Program-made: the position numbers and the translations under genes | Notes under the pieces: generated by a model | The model's database searches: none | What the model saw: only the letters and a program-made list of their open reading frames with translations | What the model was told of the DNA's origin: nothing | Shown: piece by piece, positions 15,184-24,249 of the stretch | Position numbering within the stretch: position 1 is the first letter of the stretch | How the letters are laid out: every line of letters starts with the position of its first letter | Assembly: GCA_029009095.1 (NCBI GenBank) | Contig: JAQXJT010000040.1 | Span: forward strand, 36,979 to 100,978 | Length of the DNA: 64,000 nt | From: a bacterium | GTDB lineage: Bacteria > Bacillota > Clostridia > Oscillospirales > Oscillospiraceae | Direction of reading: 5' to 3'

Positions 15184-16545
15184 ATGAAAACACTCATCAT
15201 CAACGGGCTTGTGATCGACCCCGCCAACGGGGTTCACGCCCGGCTCAACCTGCTGCTTGCCGACGGCCATGTGGCCGCCGTGGGCACGGAGAATTATGCC
15301 GCCGATGAGACCATCGACGCCGCCGGGAAGATCGTCTGTCCCGGGTTTGTGGATATCCACATGCACGAGGATCCCGTGGGGGCCGACGGGCGCATTGTGT
15401 ACAACGAGCAGCGCAGCATTTTCGCCTGTATGCTGCGCATGGGCGTGACCACCGCCGTGGGAGGAAACTGCGGCGACAACGCCTGCGACCCGGGGGATTA
15501 CCTCGATCTGGTGGATCGGGACGGCGCCTGCGTAAATGTGGGTATGCTGGCCGGACACGGCTACTTCCGGGAGCACAGCGGCGCGGAGAACCGGTACGCA
15601 CCCGCCACGGAGGAGGAGATCGAGCGGATGCGCGAGGGCATCGCCCGCAGCCTCCGCCGGGGCTGTCTCGGCGTCTCCTACGGCATCCGCTACTACCCCG
15701 GCATCACCGTCCACGAGCTGCTGCGCACCGCCCAGCCCCTCCGGGGCACGGACAAGTTCGTGGCCGCCCACATCCGCAGCGACGCGGCCGAGGTTTTCGA
15801 CTCCGCCCGGGAGCTGCTGGATCTGGGCAAGTCGCTGGGGGTGGGCGTGCAGCTCTCCCACATCGGCAGCATGGCCGGTTTCGGACAGATGGAGAGCTTT
15901 CTCTCCCTGGTGGACTGCTACCGGATGCAGGGGCTGGACATCACCTGCGACTGTTACCCCTACGACGCTTTTTCCACCTCCATCGGCTCGGCCACCTATG
16001 ACGACGGCTGGCTGGAGCGCTACCACTGCGGCTACGGCGTGCTGGAGCTCAGCGAGGGCAAATACAAGGGCCAGCGCTGCACCGCGGAGACCTTCGCGGA
16101 GATGCGCCGGGACTTCCCCGAGTGCAAAACCGTCTGCTATGTCATGCAGCAGCAGGACGTGGACCTGGCCTACCGGCACGGCGGCGTTATGCTGGGCAGC
16201 GACGGCATCCTCAGCGACGGACAGGGCCATCCCCGGGCCGCCGGGGCCTTCCCCCGCTTCCTGGCGGAGTATGTCCGCAAGGGCAGAGTGCCCATGGACA
16301 GCGCCATCGCCATGATGACCTCCCTCCCCGCCCGGCGGCTTCACCTGGAGAACAAGGGGCGGCTCAATGTGGGCAGCGATGGGGACGTGGTGATCTTCGA
16401 CGCCGCCCGGGTGCGGGACCGCTCCACCTTTGCCCAGCCCCTCCTTGCCCCGGAGGGCATCGAATATGTGTTCCTGGGCGGCCGTCTGGCTGCCAGGAAC
16501 GGCGTGATCCTCTCCTCCCGGCTGGGACGCGCCGTGCGCCGGTGA
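15184..16545 (+). CDS. N-acyl-D-amino-acid deacylase family amidohydrolase
   Basis: A 453-residue metal-dependent amidohydrolase. The metal-binding HxH is in VDIHMHEDPVG (near residue 60), AGHGYFREHSG and VQLSHIGSMAGFG supply further His, TCDCYPYDAF and LGSDGILSDGQGHPR follow, with the ending typical of D-aminoacylases (FPRFLAEYVRKG, MTSLPARRLHLENKGRLNVGSDGDVVIFD). Family members cut the acyl group from N-acyl-D-amino acids or D-glutamate derivatives. ATG at 15184 has GGAAAG upstream; TTG at 15166 is in frame but lacks a ribosome site. First gene of the peptide operon; 39 bases before the P1 peptidase. Confidence 0.85.
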   Translation: MKTLIINGLVIDPANGVHARLNLLLADGHVAAVGTENYAADETIDAAGKIVCPGFVDIHMHEDPVGADGRIVYNEQRSIFACMLRMGVTTAVGGNCGDNACDPGDYLDLVDRDGACVNVGMLAGHGYFREHSGAENRYAPATEEEIERMREGIARSLRRGCLGVSYGIRYYPGITVHELLRTAQPLRGTDKFVAAHIRSDAAEVFDSARELLDLGKSLGVGVQLSHIGSMAGFGQMESFLSLVDCYRMQGLDITCDCYPYDAFSTSIGSATYDDGWLERYHCGYGVLELSEGKYKGQRCTAETFAEMRRDFPECKTVCYVMQQQDVDLAYRHGGVMLGSDGILSDGQGHPRAAGAFPRFLAEYVRKGRVPMDSAIAMMTSLPARRLHLENKGRLNVGSDGDVVIFDAARVRDRSTFAQPLLAPEGIEYVFLGGRLAARNGVILSSRLGRAVRR

Positions 16546-16584
16546 GGCCGCGGCTACTTTTCCAAGAATAAGAAGGACGAACAT

Positions 16585-17631
16585 ATGGGTCTTCCCGATA
16601 ACAGTACCCTTCGACTTTTCAACCTTTTTCTCAAAGGGCCGAAAAATCTCATCACCGATGTGTCCGGCGTCACCGTGGGCCACTGCACCCTCAAAGCGGG
16701 CACGATCAACACCGGCGTCACCGCCATCATCCCCCACCCCGGGGACACCTTTCACGAAAAGCTCACCGCCGCTGTCTCCGTGCTCAACGGCTTCGGCAAA
16801 AGCGCGGGGCTGATCCAGATCCAGGAACTGGGCACCCTCGAAACGCCCATCCTCATGACCAACACTCTCTCCGTGGGCACCGCCCTGAACGCGCTGGTGA
16901 AGTATATGCTGGAGCGGAACGCTGACATCGGCGTGGACACCGGCACGGTCAACTGCGTGGTCACCGAGTGCAACGACAGCCGTCTCAACGACATCCGGGG
17001 TCTCCACGTCACCGAGGCGGACGCCCGCGCGGCGCTGGACGCGGCGGCGGAGGACTTTGCCGAGGGCTGCGTGGGCGCGGGCACGGGTATGTGCTGCCTG
17101 GGTCTCAAGAGCGGCATCGGCTCCGCCTCCCGGCTGCTGGAGGCGGACGGCCAGCGCTACACCGTAGGCTCGCTGGTGCTCTCCAACTTCGGCGCTTCCG
17201 GACATCTGACCATCGGCGGCGATCATATCGGCCGGCGGATCCGGATGCGCATGGGCGCCCAGGCCTACCGGGATCAGATGGATAAGGATCAGGGCTCCAT
17301 CATCATCGTGCTGGCCACGGATGTACCCCTGAACGAACGGCAGCTGGAGCGGGTCGCACGGCGCTCCATGATCGCTCTGGGTCGGGTGGGCTCCTATTGC
17401 GGCAACGGCAGCGGCGACATCGCCATCGCCTTCTCCACCGCCCAGCGCCACCCCCATTACAGTGATAAGAGCATCCTCTCTGACCGGCACTTCTTCGACG
17501 ACGACATTGACGTGGTCTTTGAAGCCGCCATCGAGGCCACGGAGGAAGCCATTGTCAGCTCCCTCTACCACGCGGAGACCACCCGTGGTTTCGGAGAGAG
17601 GGAGTTCAAGAGTCTGCGGGAATTTCTCTGA
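16585..17631 (+). CDS. P1 (S58, DmpA-like) aminopeptidase
   Basis: A 348-residue P1 family peptidase. DmpA/BapA relatives are made as one chain that cuts itself to expose an N-terminal Ser; the conserved cleavage region is QGSIIIVLATDVPL here, so the cut is predicted between G237 and S238. LITDVSGVTVGHCT at the N terminus, NTLSVGTALNAL, GAGTGMCCLGLKSGIGSASR and GSYCGNGSGDIAIAFSTA are further family marks. Such enzymes release N-terminal D-, beta- or small L-amino acids from peptides. It lies between the D-aminoacylase and the peptide-binding protein, matching a peptide-breakdown role in the cytoplasm. Ribosome site AGAAGGACG. Confidence 0.9.
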   Translation: MGLPDNSTLRLFNLFLKGPKNLITDVSGVTVGHCTLKAGTINTGVTAIIPHPGDTFHEKLTAAVSVLNGFGKSAGLIQIQELGTLETPILMTNTLSVGTALNALVKYMLERNADIGVDTGTVNCVVTECNDSRLNDIRGLHVTEADARAALDAAAEDFAEGCVGAGTGMCCLGLKSGIGSASRLLEADGQRYTVGSLVLSNFGASGHLTIGGDHIGRRIRMRMGAQAYRDQMDKDQGSIIIVLATDVPLNERQLERVARRSMIALGRVGSYCGNGSGDIAIAFSTAQRHPHYSDKSILSDRHFFDDDIDVVFEAAIEATEEAIVSSLYHAETTRGFGEREFKSLREFL

Positions 17632-17703
17632 GCGATGTTCCCCCCAAGCCAGCGGCCTTTCCCCCGGAAAGGTCCGCGCCAGTTTTCCAAAGGAGGAAAC
17701 ACA

Positions 17704-19299
17704 ATGAAAAGACTGATCCCCATTCTCCTTGCCCTTTCCCTGCTGCTGTGCCTGACGGCCTGCGGCGGCGGAAAGACGGAGACCGCCCCCACCGCCGCTC
17801 CCTCCGGGGACGCCGGTGAGACCGCCGCCGATCAGGTGCTGCACCTGGTCCCCGCCAACGCCACGACCAATCTGGACATTCTCATGAACACCTCCGACGA
17901 GGCCTCCCTCGTGGTCAGCGGCTCTGTTTTTGAGCAGCTCGTCACCGTGAACGCCGAGTACCAGCCCATCCCCGAGCTGTGCACCGGCTGGGATGTGAAC
18001 GAGGACGCCACCGAGTATGTCTATCACCTCCGCGAGGGCGTGAAGTTCCACAACGGCGAGACCATGACCGCCGACGACGTAGTGGCTTCCATGAACCGCT
18101 GGGTGGACAACGTGGCCACCGCCAGAGACTTCACCGGCGGCGCCCACTTTGAGAAGGTGGACGAGAACACCGTGCGCATCGTCATGCCCGCCTCCTGCGC
18201 CTACCTGAACAACCTGATGGGCACCTACGCCAACCGCCCCATCATCGTTCCCGCCTCCGTGATCGAGAACATTGACGACACGGGCATCCTCACCGAGTTC
18301 ATCGGCACCGGCCCCTACAAGATCGCCGAGATCAAGGAAGACCAGTTCATCCGCCTGGAGAAGTTCGAGGACTACCAGCCCTACGGCACCGACGGCGACT
18401 TCTCCGGCTGGGGCGGCTACAAGCACGCCTACATCAACACCGTGGTCTTCGACCTGATCAGCGACGAGAGCACCGTGGTTTCCGGTCTCCGCAGCAAGCG
18501 CTTCCACGCCTCCTCCGGCATTGGCTATGACTCCTATGACCTCTTCGCCTCCGATGATGAGTTCAATGTGACCATGTCCAGCGCCGAGATGCCCATGCTC
18601 ATCTTCAACAAGGCCGAGGGCCTGGCCTCCGACGCCGCCTTCCGCCGCGGTATCGCCGCCGCGCTCAACTGCGACGAGATCCTCTACGGCGCTTACGGCA
18701 GCCGCGACTTCTATGAGCTCAATTCGTCTTACATGTTCCCCTCCCAGGAGGCCTGGTACACCGACGCCGGCAGCGAGTACTACAACCAGGGCGACGGCGA
18801 GAAGGCCGTGGAGCTGCTGAAGGAAGCCGGTTACGACTTCACCACGCCCTTCAAACTGCTGGTGGCCTCCGACTCCGCCGACTTCTACAACATGGCCGTG
18901 GTGATCAAGAGCCAGCTGGACGCGGCGGGCATCCCCTGCGAGATCCTGACCTACGACTGGTCCACCTTCGTGCAGATCCGTAACAACGAGCCCGAGAACT
19001 ACAACGCCTTCATCACCTCCTTCTCCCCCAAGACCGTCCCCTCCATGAACCTCTATCTGAGCAGCGGTTGGGCCGGTTGGTGCACCGATGAGCACATCCA
19101 GACCGAGCTTCAGCGCATCAACGCCTCCATCAACATGGAAGAGGGCGTGGCCATCTGGCGGGATCTCCAGGAGTATATGTGGAGCGACTACATGCCCGTG
19201 GTGAACTTCGGCATCCAGAATGTCTTTATGATCTCCTCCGCCGAGGTGCAGGATCTGGGCTATTTCGAGCGCATCACCTATGTGAACGCTCACTTCTGA
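17704..19299 (+). CDS. Peptide ABC transporter substrate-binding lipoprotein
   Basis: A 531-residue SBP family 5 protein (DppA/OppA-like in the E. coli sense). MKRLIPILLALSLLLCLTAC is a lipobox signal peptide with Cys20, followed by a short Thr/Ala linker. VFEQLVTVNAEYQPIPEL, YVYHLREGVKFHNGE and GTGPYKIAEI are typical of the family. It captures peptides outside the membrane for the permeases that follow. ATG at 17704 has AAAGGAGGAAACACA before it; the 23 codons further up are out of character. A strong hairpin follows the gene, probably giving extra copies of this message relative to the permeases. Confidence 0.93.
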   Translation: MKRLIPILLALSLLLCLTACGGGKTETAPTAAPSGDAGETAADQVLHLVPANATTNLDILMNTSDEASLVVSGSVFEQLVTVNAEYQPIPELCTGWDVNEDATEYVYHLREGVKFHNGETMTADDVVASMNRWVDNVATARDFTGGAHFEKVDENTVRIVMPASCAYLNNLMGTYANRPIIVPASVIENIDDTGILTEFIGTGPYKIAEIKEDQFIRLEKFEDYQPYGTDGDFSGWGGYKHAYINTVVFDLISDESTVVSGLRSKRFHASSGIGYDSYDLFASDDEFNVTMSSAEMPMLIFNKAEGLASDAAFRRGIAAALNCDEILYGAYGSRDFYELNSSYMFPSQEAWYTDAGSEYYNQGDGEKAVELLKEAGYDFTTPFKLLVASDSADFYNMAVVIKSQLDAAGIPCEILTYDWSTFVQIRNNEPENYNAFITSFSPKTVPSMNLYLSSGWAGWCTDEHIQTELQRINASINMEEGVAIWRDLQEYMWSDYMPVVNFGIQNVFMISSAEVQDLGYFERITYVNAHF

Positions 19300-19335
19300 G
19301 CCGCGTTTCTACATAAGCAAAGGTTTTTCGTACGC

Positions 19336-19368
19336 CTCTGCCGCAGCGTGGGAAACGCTGCGGCAGAG
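19336..19368 (+). terminator. Intra-operon hairpin after the binding-protein gene
   Basis: A 14-bp GC-rich stem (19336-19349 with 19355-19368) and 5-base loop, not followed by a T-run. More likely an mRNA-stabilising or partial-attenuation element than a full terminator. Confidence 0.6.
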
Positions 19369-19441
19369 AGCCATATTTTCCTATCCCGGGGCTTTTTCCC
19401 GGGAACGGCGCCGCTTCACGCGGCACACCGGAGTGATCTCA

Positions 19442-20404
19442 ATGAAAAAATACGTCATCAAACGCATACTGACCCTGATCCCCGTGCTGCTGGTGGTATC
19501 GGTGGTCATCTTCCTGCTGGTGCACCTGGCCCCCGGCGATCCGGCGGCCATGATGCTGGGCGATCAGGCCCAGGACGCGGAGATCGCCGCACTGCGGGAA
19601 CGCATGGGGCTGAATGACCCCCTCCCCCTCCAGTACGTCCGCTGGCTGGGCGGCGTGCTGCGGGGCAACCTGGGCGAGTCGGTCTTTATCCGGGACAGCA
19701 TGGGCAACATTCTGATGGATCACCTGCGTCCCACGCTGGCGCTGACCGTCTACGCTCTCTTCCTCGCCACTCTCTTCGCCGTGCCGCTGGGTATGCTGGC
19801 GGCCAAATACCGGGGGCGCCTGCCCGATTCTCTGGTCTCCGTGACCTCCATGTTCGGTATTTCCATGCCGAGCTTCCTGCTCGGCCTGCTGCTGATACTG
19901 CTCTTTGCCATCAAGTGGAAAGTTTTCCCCTCCTCGGGCTATGTATCCATCGCCGAGGGCGGACTGTGGGCGCATCTTCGCTCTTTGACGCTGCCCGCCA
20001 TCGCTCTGGGCTTTATCGAGTCCGGTCTCATCATCCGCATGACCCGCTCGTCCATGCTGGAGGTGCTGGAGAGCGATTACATCCGCATGGCCAAGGCCAA
20101 GGGCGTCTCCGTGCGCTCCATTTTCTATAAGCACGCCCTCCGCAACGCCCTGATCTCCATCGTCACGGTGGTGGGACAATCCTTCATGGTGCTGCTGGGC
20201 GGGGCCACGGTGGTGGAAAGCGTCTTTGATATCCCCGGCATCGGTCAGCTCACCATCAATTCCGTCATGCGCCGGGACTATCAGGTCATTCAGGCAGTGG
20301 TGCTGCTGGTCTCCGTGACCAACGTACTGGTCAGTCTCGCGGTCGACCTGCTCTACGGCGTCATCGATCCCCGGGCGCGGCTGGAAAACAGGGAAGGGGG
20401 CTAA
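19442..20404 (+). CDS. Peptide ABC transporter permease (DppB-like)
   Basis: 320 residues, about six membrane spans. The N terminus MKKYVIKRILTLIPVLLVVS with LVHLAPGDPA, and the coupling-loop region IRMAKAKGVSVRSIFYKHALRNALI are typical of DppB/OppB permeases. ATG at 19442 has GGAG 8 bases upstream; a GTG three codons earlier is in frame. It pairs with the DppC-like permease 3 bases downstream to form the membrane channel. Confidence 0.93.
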   Translation: MKKYVIKRILTLIPVLLVVSVVIFLLVHLAPGDPAAMMLGDQAQDAEIAALRERMGLNDPLPLQYVRWLGGVLRGNLGESVFIRDSMGNILMDHLRPTLALTVYALFLATLFAVPLGMLAAKYRGRLPDSLVSVTSMFGISMPSFLLGLLLILLFAIKWKVFPSSGYVSIAEGGLWAHLRSLTLPAIALGFIESGLIIRMTRSSMLEVLESDYIRMAKAKGVSVRSIFYKHALRNALISIVTVVGQSFMVLLGGATVVESVFDIPGIGQLTINSVMRRDYQVIQAVVLLVSVTNVLVSLAVDLLYGVIDPRARLENREGG

Positions 20405-20407
20405 GAT

Positions 20408-21295
20408 ATGAACGACACCTCTTATACCGCCCGGCAGGAGATCCGCCGCCGGCTCCAGAAGGAACAGCGCGCGCTGATGTGGCGCAAATTCCTGACCAAC
20501 AAACTGGCCATGGGCGGCGCGCTCATCACCCTGACGGTGATCGTGCTGGCGCTGCTGGCCCCGGTGATCTGTCCCGAGGGGCCGCTGGCCATGTCGGTCT
20601 TTGACCGGCTCACCCCGCCCTCTCCGGACGGCTACCTCTTCGGCGCGGACAATCTGGGCCGGAGCGTGCTGGCCCGCGTGCTCTACGGAGCCCGGGTCTC
20701 CCTCGCCATCGGCGCCAGTGTGGGGCTGCTCAGCATGATCTTCGGCATGATCCTGGGGCTCTACGCCAGCTACTATCCGGCGCTGGACAATGTGATCATG
20801 CGGATCTGCGACGGTCTGAGCGCCATCCCCTCCACGCTGCTGGCCATCGCCCTGATGGCCATGCTGGAGCGCAATATCGGCAACCTCATCCTCTCCCTCA
20901 CCATCGTGAGCACCCCCCGGGTGGCCCGGGTGGCCCGCTCCTCCGCGGTGGTGGTACGGGAACAGACATACATCGAGGCCATGCGTGCCCTGGGCACCTC
21001 CTCCACCAGGATCATCTGGGGCCACATCGCCCCCAACATTCTCTCCGGCGTGGTGGTGCAGTCCTCCTATATCTTCGCCAACGCCATCATCACCGAGGCG
21101 GCGCTGAGCTTTCTGGGCGTGGGCGTCCCCGCCCCCGATCCCAGTTGGGGCAACATCCTCTACGACGGCAAGGCCGTGATCCACAAGGCCTGGTGGATGA
21201 TCGTCTACCCGGGCATCTTCACCGCCGCCACCGTGCTGGGGCTGAACATCTTCGGCGACGGACTGCGGGACGTGCTGGATCCCCACACCAACTGA
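20408..21295 (+). CDS. Peptide ABC transporter permease (DppC-like)
   Basis: 295 residues. It has the DppC-type cytoplasmic N-terminal tail (about 40 residues, Arg/Gln-rich), then [21 protein letters not shown] and the EAA loop [23 protein letters not shown], ending with [19 protein letters not shown]. Those are hallmark motifs. It lies 3 bases after dppB-like gene and 75 bases before the ATPase pair, and forms a heterodimer with the former (family knowledge). Confidence 0.94.
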   Translation: MNDTSYTARQEIRRRLQKEQRALMWRKFLTNKLAMGGALITLTVIVLALLAPVICPEGPLAMSVFDRLTPPSPDGYLFGADNLGRSVLARVLYGARVSLAIGASVGLLSMIFGMILGLYASYYPALDNVIMRICDGLSAIPSTLLAIALMAMLERNIGNLILSLTIVSTPRVARVARSSAVVVREQTYIEAMRALGTSSTRIIWGHIAPNILSGVVVQSSYIFANAIITEAALSFLGVGVPAPDPSWGNILYDGKAVIHKAWWMIVYPGIFTAATVLGLNIFGDGLRDVLDPHTN

Positions 21296-21370
21296 CCTGC
21301 CGCCCCTCCCGCAACGGGGCGGGCGGTACGGACTCCGGGCTTTCCGGAGACGCGATAAGGAGCAACATCT

Positions 21371-22366
21371 ATGGCAGAAACCATACTGGAGGTCAAAGAC
21401 CTTGTGACCTCTTTCAAGACCGAACGCGGCACGGTCAAGGCAGTGGACGGCGTCTCGTTCCGCGTAAACGCGGGGGAGATCCTCGGTCTGGTGGGCGAGT
21501 CCGGCTGCGGTAAGAGCGTTACCTCCCAGTCCATCATGCGCCTCTACGACGAGAAATATCTGGCCAGTTACGAGGGGGAGATCCTCTTCAGGGGACGCAA
21601 CCTCTTCCATCTGAGCGATAAGGAGATGCAGTCCATCCGCGGCCGGGAGATCGCCATGGTCTTTCAGGACGCACTGAGCGCGCTGAACCCGGTGTTCACC
21701 GTGGGCAGCCAGATCATGGAGGCGCTGCGCATCCATCAGGGACTGCATAAGGACGAGGCCCGGGCCAGGGCGGTGGAAATGCTCCGCCTGGTGGGCATTC
21801 CCGGGGCGGAGACCCGGGTGGACGCCTACCCCCATCAGCTCTCCGGCGGTATGCGCCAGCGGGTGATGATCGCCATCGCCCTCTGCTGCCGCCCCAGCCT
21901 TCTCATTGCCGACGAACCCACCACGGCGCTGGATGTGACCATTCAGGCCCAGATCATGGATCTGATCGTGGAGCTCAACCGGAAAATGAACATGGGCGTG
22001 ATCCTCATCACCCACGACCTTTCCGTCATCGCCGAGACCTGTCAGCGGGTGGCGGTGATGTATCTGGGCCAGATCGTGGAGGAGGCGGGCGTGGAGGACA
22101 TCTTCGACCGGCCGCTGCACCCCTACACCCGGGGGCTGCTCCGCTCCATCCCCAGCGTGGAAGGCGACAAGCGGGAGCGGCTCTTCGTGATCGAGGGCGT
22201 GGTACCCATGCTCAGCGCCATCCCCACGGGCTGCCGTTTCGGCCCCCGCTGCCCCTACGCCACCGAGCGCTGCCGCCGGGAAGCCCCGGAACTCACCGAG
22301 GACGGCAGCGGGCACCGGGTACGCTGCTGGAACTACGCCCGGGCAGAGGAGGAGAGCCATGGCTGA
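21371..22366 (+). CDS. Peptide ABC transporter ATPase (DppD-like)
   Basis: 331 residues. Walker [10 protein letters not shown], signature LSGGMRQR, Walker [16 protein letters not shown]-loop ITHDLSV. The C-terminal oligopeptide-transporter extension carries a [14 protein letters not shown] cluster that holds an iron-sulfur-type Cys motif in DppD/OppD relatives. The gene overlaps the next ATPase gene by 8 bases, so both subunits are made in step. Confidence 0.94.
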   Translation: MAETILEVKDLVTSFKTERGTVKAVDGVSFRVNAGEILGLVGESGCGKSVTSQSIMRLYDEKYLASYEGEILFRGRNLFHLSDKEMQSIRGREIAMVFQDALSALNPVFTVGSQIMEALRIHQGLHKDEARARAVEMLRLVGIPGAETRVDAYPHQLSGGMRQRVMIAIALCCRPSLLIADEPTTALDVTIQAQIMDLIVELNRKMNMGVILITHDLSVIAETCQRVAVMYLGQIVEEAGVEDIFDRPLHPYTRGLLRSIPSVEGDKRERLFVIEGVVPMLSAIPTGCRFGPRCPYATERCRREAPELTEDGSGHRVRCWNYARAEEESHG

Positions 22367-23336
22367 AATGCACGAAGTCATTCTCCGCGCCGAGAATGTC
22401 AGGAAATACTTTCCCATCACCGGCCTGTTCGGCAAGGTGGAAAACTATGTCCGCGCCGTGGACGGCGTGTCGCTGGAGCTGCGGCGTGGCGAGACCTACG
22501 GACTGGTGGGCGAGACCGGCTGCGGCAAGAGCACGCTGGGAAGAACGCTGATCTCCCTCCTCCCCGCCACCGAGGGCAGGGTGCTGCTCAACGGGCAGGA
22601 CATCACCCATCCCAGGGGAGCGGAGGACAGGGCGCTGCGGCAGAAGGTGCAGATGGTCTTTCAGGATCCCTACACCTCCCTGAACCCCCGGAAGCGGGTG
22701 GGCAACATCCTCACCGAGGCCATGGCCATCCAGCACATCGGCCGCCCCAGCGAGCGCATGGATGTGACGCTGGAGCTGATGGAAAAGGTGGGACTTCACA
22801 CCGAGCACTTCTACCGCTACCCCCACGAGCTCTCCGGCGGGCAGCGGCAGCGGGTGGGTCTGGCCCGGGCGCTGATCGTAAACCCGGAGATCGTGGTCTG
22901 CGACGAGCCGGTGTCAGCCCTGGACGTGTCCGTCCAGTCCCAGATCATCAACCTGCTCATGGACATGCAGCAGCAGCGGCAGCTCACCTACCTTTTTATT
23001 TCCCACGATATGAGCGTCATCCGCTATACCTCCGACCGCACGGGGGTCATGTATCTGGGGCACCTGGTGGAGGAGGCAGACACGGAGGAGCTTTTCCTCC
23101 ACCCCCGTCACCCCTATACCCGGGTTCTGCTCTCCGCTGTGCCCGCGCCCAACCCCCATGTGAAGAAAGAGCGCATCGTACTGGAGGGGGATCTCCCCTC
23201 CCCCATCGACCCGCCGGGCGGCTGTGTGTTCCACACCCGCTGCCCCTACGCCACCGAAGAGTGCTCCCGGTGCGTTCCGGAGATGAAAACCGATGGCAAC
23301 GGCCACCGGGTAGCCTGTCACCACGCGGGAGACTGA
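22359..23336 (+). CDS. Peptide ABC transporter ATPase (DppF-like)
   Basis: 325 residues. Walker [10 protein letters not shown], signature LSGGQRQR, Walker [14 protein letters not shown], and the C-terminal Cys-rich extension ([14 protein letters not shown]). The N-terminal leader [20 protein letters not shown] is DppF-typical. It completes the five-subunit importer. The D-aminopeptidase gene follows 18 bases on. Confidence 0.94.
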   Translation: MAEMHEVILRAENVRKYFPITGLFGKVENYVRAVDGVSLELRRGETYGLVGETGCGKSTLGRTLISLLPATEGRVLLNGQDITHPRGAEDRALRQKVQMVFQDPYTSLNPRKRVGNILTEAMAIQHIGRPSERMDVTLELMEKVGLHTEHFYRYPHELSGGQRQRVGLARALIVNPEIVVCDEPVSALDVSVQSQIINLLMDMQQQRQLTYLFISHDMSVIRYTSDRTGVMYLGHLVEEADTEELFLHPRHPYTRVLLSAVPAPNPHVKKERIVLEGDLPSPIDPPGGCVFHTRCPYATEECSRCVPEMKTDGNGHRVACHHAGD

Positions 23337-23354
23337 AAGAAAGAGGGCTTTCCT

Positions 23355-24155
23355 ATGAAAATCTTTATCAGCGCAGATATTGAGGGCACCACCGGCGCCA
23401 CCGCCTGGCCGGAGACCGAGCAGAAAGACCCCCTCTACCAGCGGCAGGTTCGGCAGATGCAGCGGGAAGTGGCCGCCGCCTGCCGGGGCGCGCTGGCTGG
23501 GGGCGCCACGGAGATCTACATCAAAGACGCCCACGACAGCGCCCTGAACCTCTCCTGGGAGGAGCTTCCCCGGGAGGCGCGGCTGATCCGGGGCTGGATG
23601 TCCTCCCCGGACTCCATGGTGGCGGGCATCGACGATAGCTTCGATGGCTGCGCCTTTGTGGGCTACCACGCCCCCGCCTTTTCCGACGGCAGCCCGCTGG
23701 CCCACACCTCCTCGTTCTCGAAGTTCTTCTCCATCCGTCTCAACGGGGAGCTGGTGTCGGAGTTTGACCTCTACCACATGGCCTGCGCCCAGTACGGCGT
23801 GCCCGCCCTGTTCCTCAGCGGCGACGCGGCCATCTGCGAGATCGCCCGGCACCGCGCCGAAGGCATCCTCACCGTGGAGACCAAGCGCGGCGTGGCGGGC
23901 GCCACCGTCAACGAGCACCCGGACGACATTGTCGAGCGCATCGAGGCGGGCATGAAGGCCGCCGTCTCCCTGCGTCAGGCCCTCCCCCGGGTACAGCCGG
24001 AGGAGCTGGTGCTGGACGTGTGCTTCAAGCTCCACCAAAACGCCGCCCGGGGCGCCTGGTATCCGGGCGCGGAGCGGCTGGACGCCCACACCGTCCGCTA
24101 CAGGGCCAAAGATTTCCACGATCTGCTGGTGGCCTATATGTTCATTCAGGGCTGA
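23355..24155 (+). CDS. dppA: D-aminopeptidase DppA (M55 family)
   Basis: A 266-residue M55 peptidase like B. subtilis DppA, a zinc-dependent, D-alanine-releasing enzyme. MKIFISADIEGTTGATAW opens with the metal ligands (Asp8, Glu10); KDAHDSALNL, FVGYHAPAF, DAAICEIARHRA and ERIEAGMKAAV follow in the family order. In B. subtilis dppA also lies in a dipeptide transport operon. Here it closes an operon with a D-aminoacylase and a P1 peptidase, pointing to D-containing peptides as the imported substrate (inference). A strong terminator follows. Confidence 0.92.
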   Translation: MKIFISADIEGTTGATAWPETEQKDPLYQRQVRQMQREVAAACRGALAGGATEIYIKDAHDSALNLSWEELPREARLIRGWMSSPDSMVAGIDDSFDGCAFVGYHAPAFSDGSPLAHTSSFSKFFSIRLNGELVSEFDLYHMACAQYGVPALFLSGDAAICEIARHRAEGILTVETKRGVAGATVNEHPDDIVERIEAGMKAAVSLRQALPRVQPEELVLDVCFKLHQNAARGAWYPGAERLDAHTVRYRAKDFHDLLVAYMFIQG

Positions 24156-24162
24156 GCCCGGT

Positions 24163-24206
24163 AAAAAAGCATCAGGAGGACTTTCGCCCTCCTGATGCTT
24201 TTTTTA
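24163..24206 (+). terminator. Bidirectional terminator after dppA
   Basis: Perfect stem agcatcaggagg/cctcctgatgct flanked by aaaaaa on the left and ttttttt on the right, serving the operon on this strand and the ABC-F gene on the other. Confidence 0.92.
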
Positions 24207-24249
24207 CCGTACCGGCGTCAGGAAGCGCTCTGCCGGGCTTCGCCGTTCC

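Noticed and set aside
14965-19293. 1442-codon open frame on the minus strand
   Set aside because: It runs antisense to the deacylase, P1 peptidase and binding-protein genes, which have clear family motifs; the protein is His/Gly/Val-rich as expected from the reverse of GC-rich genes.
19439-22435. 998-codon open frame on the minus strand
   Set aside because: Antisense to the peptide permease and ATPase genes; composition shows a shadow frame.
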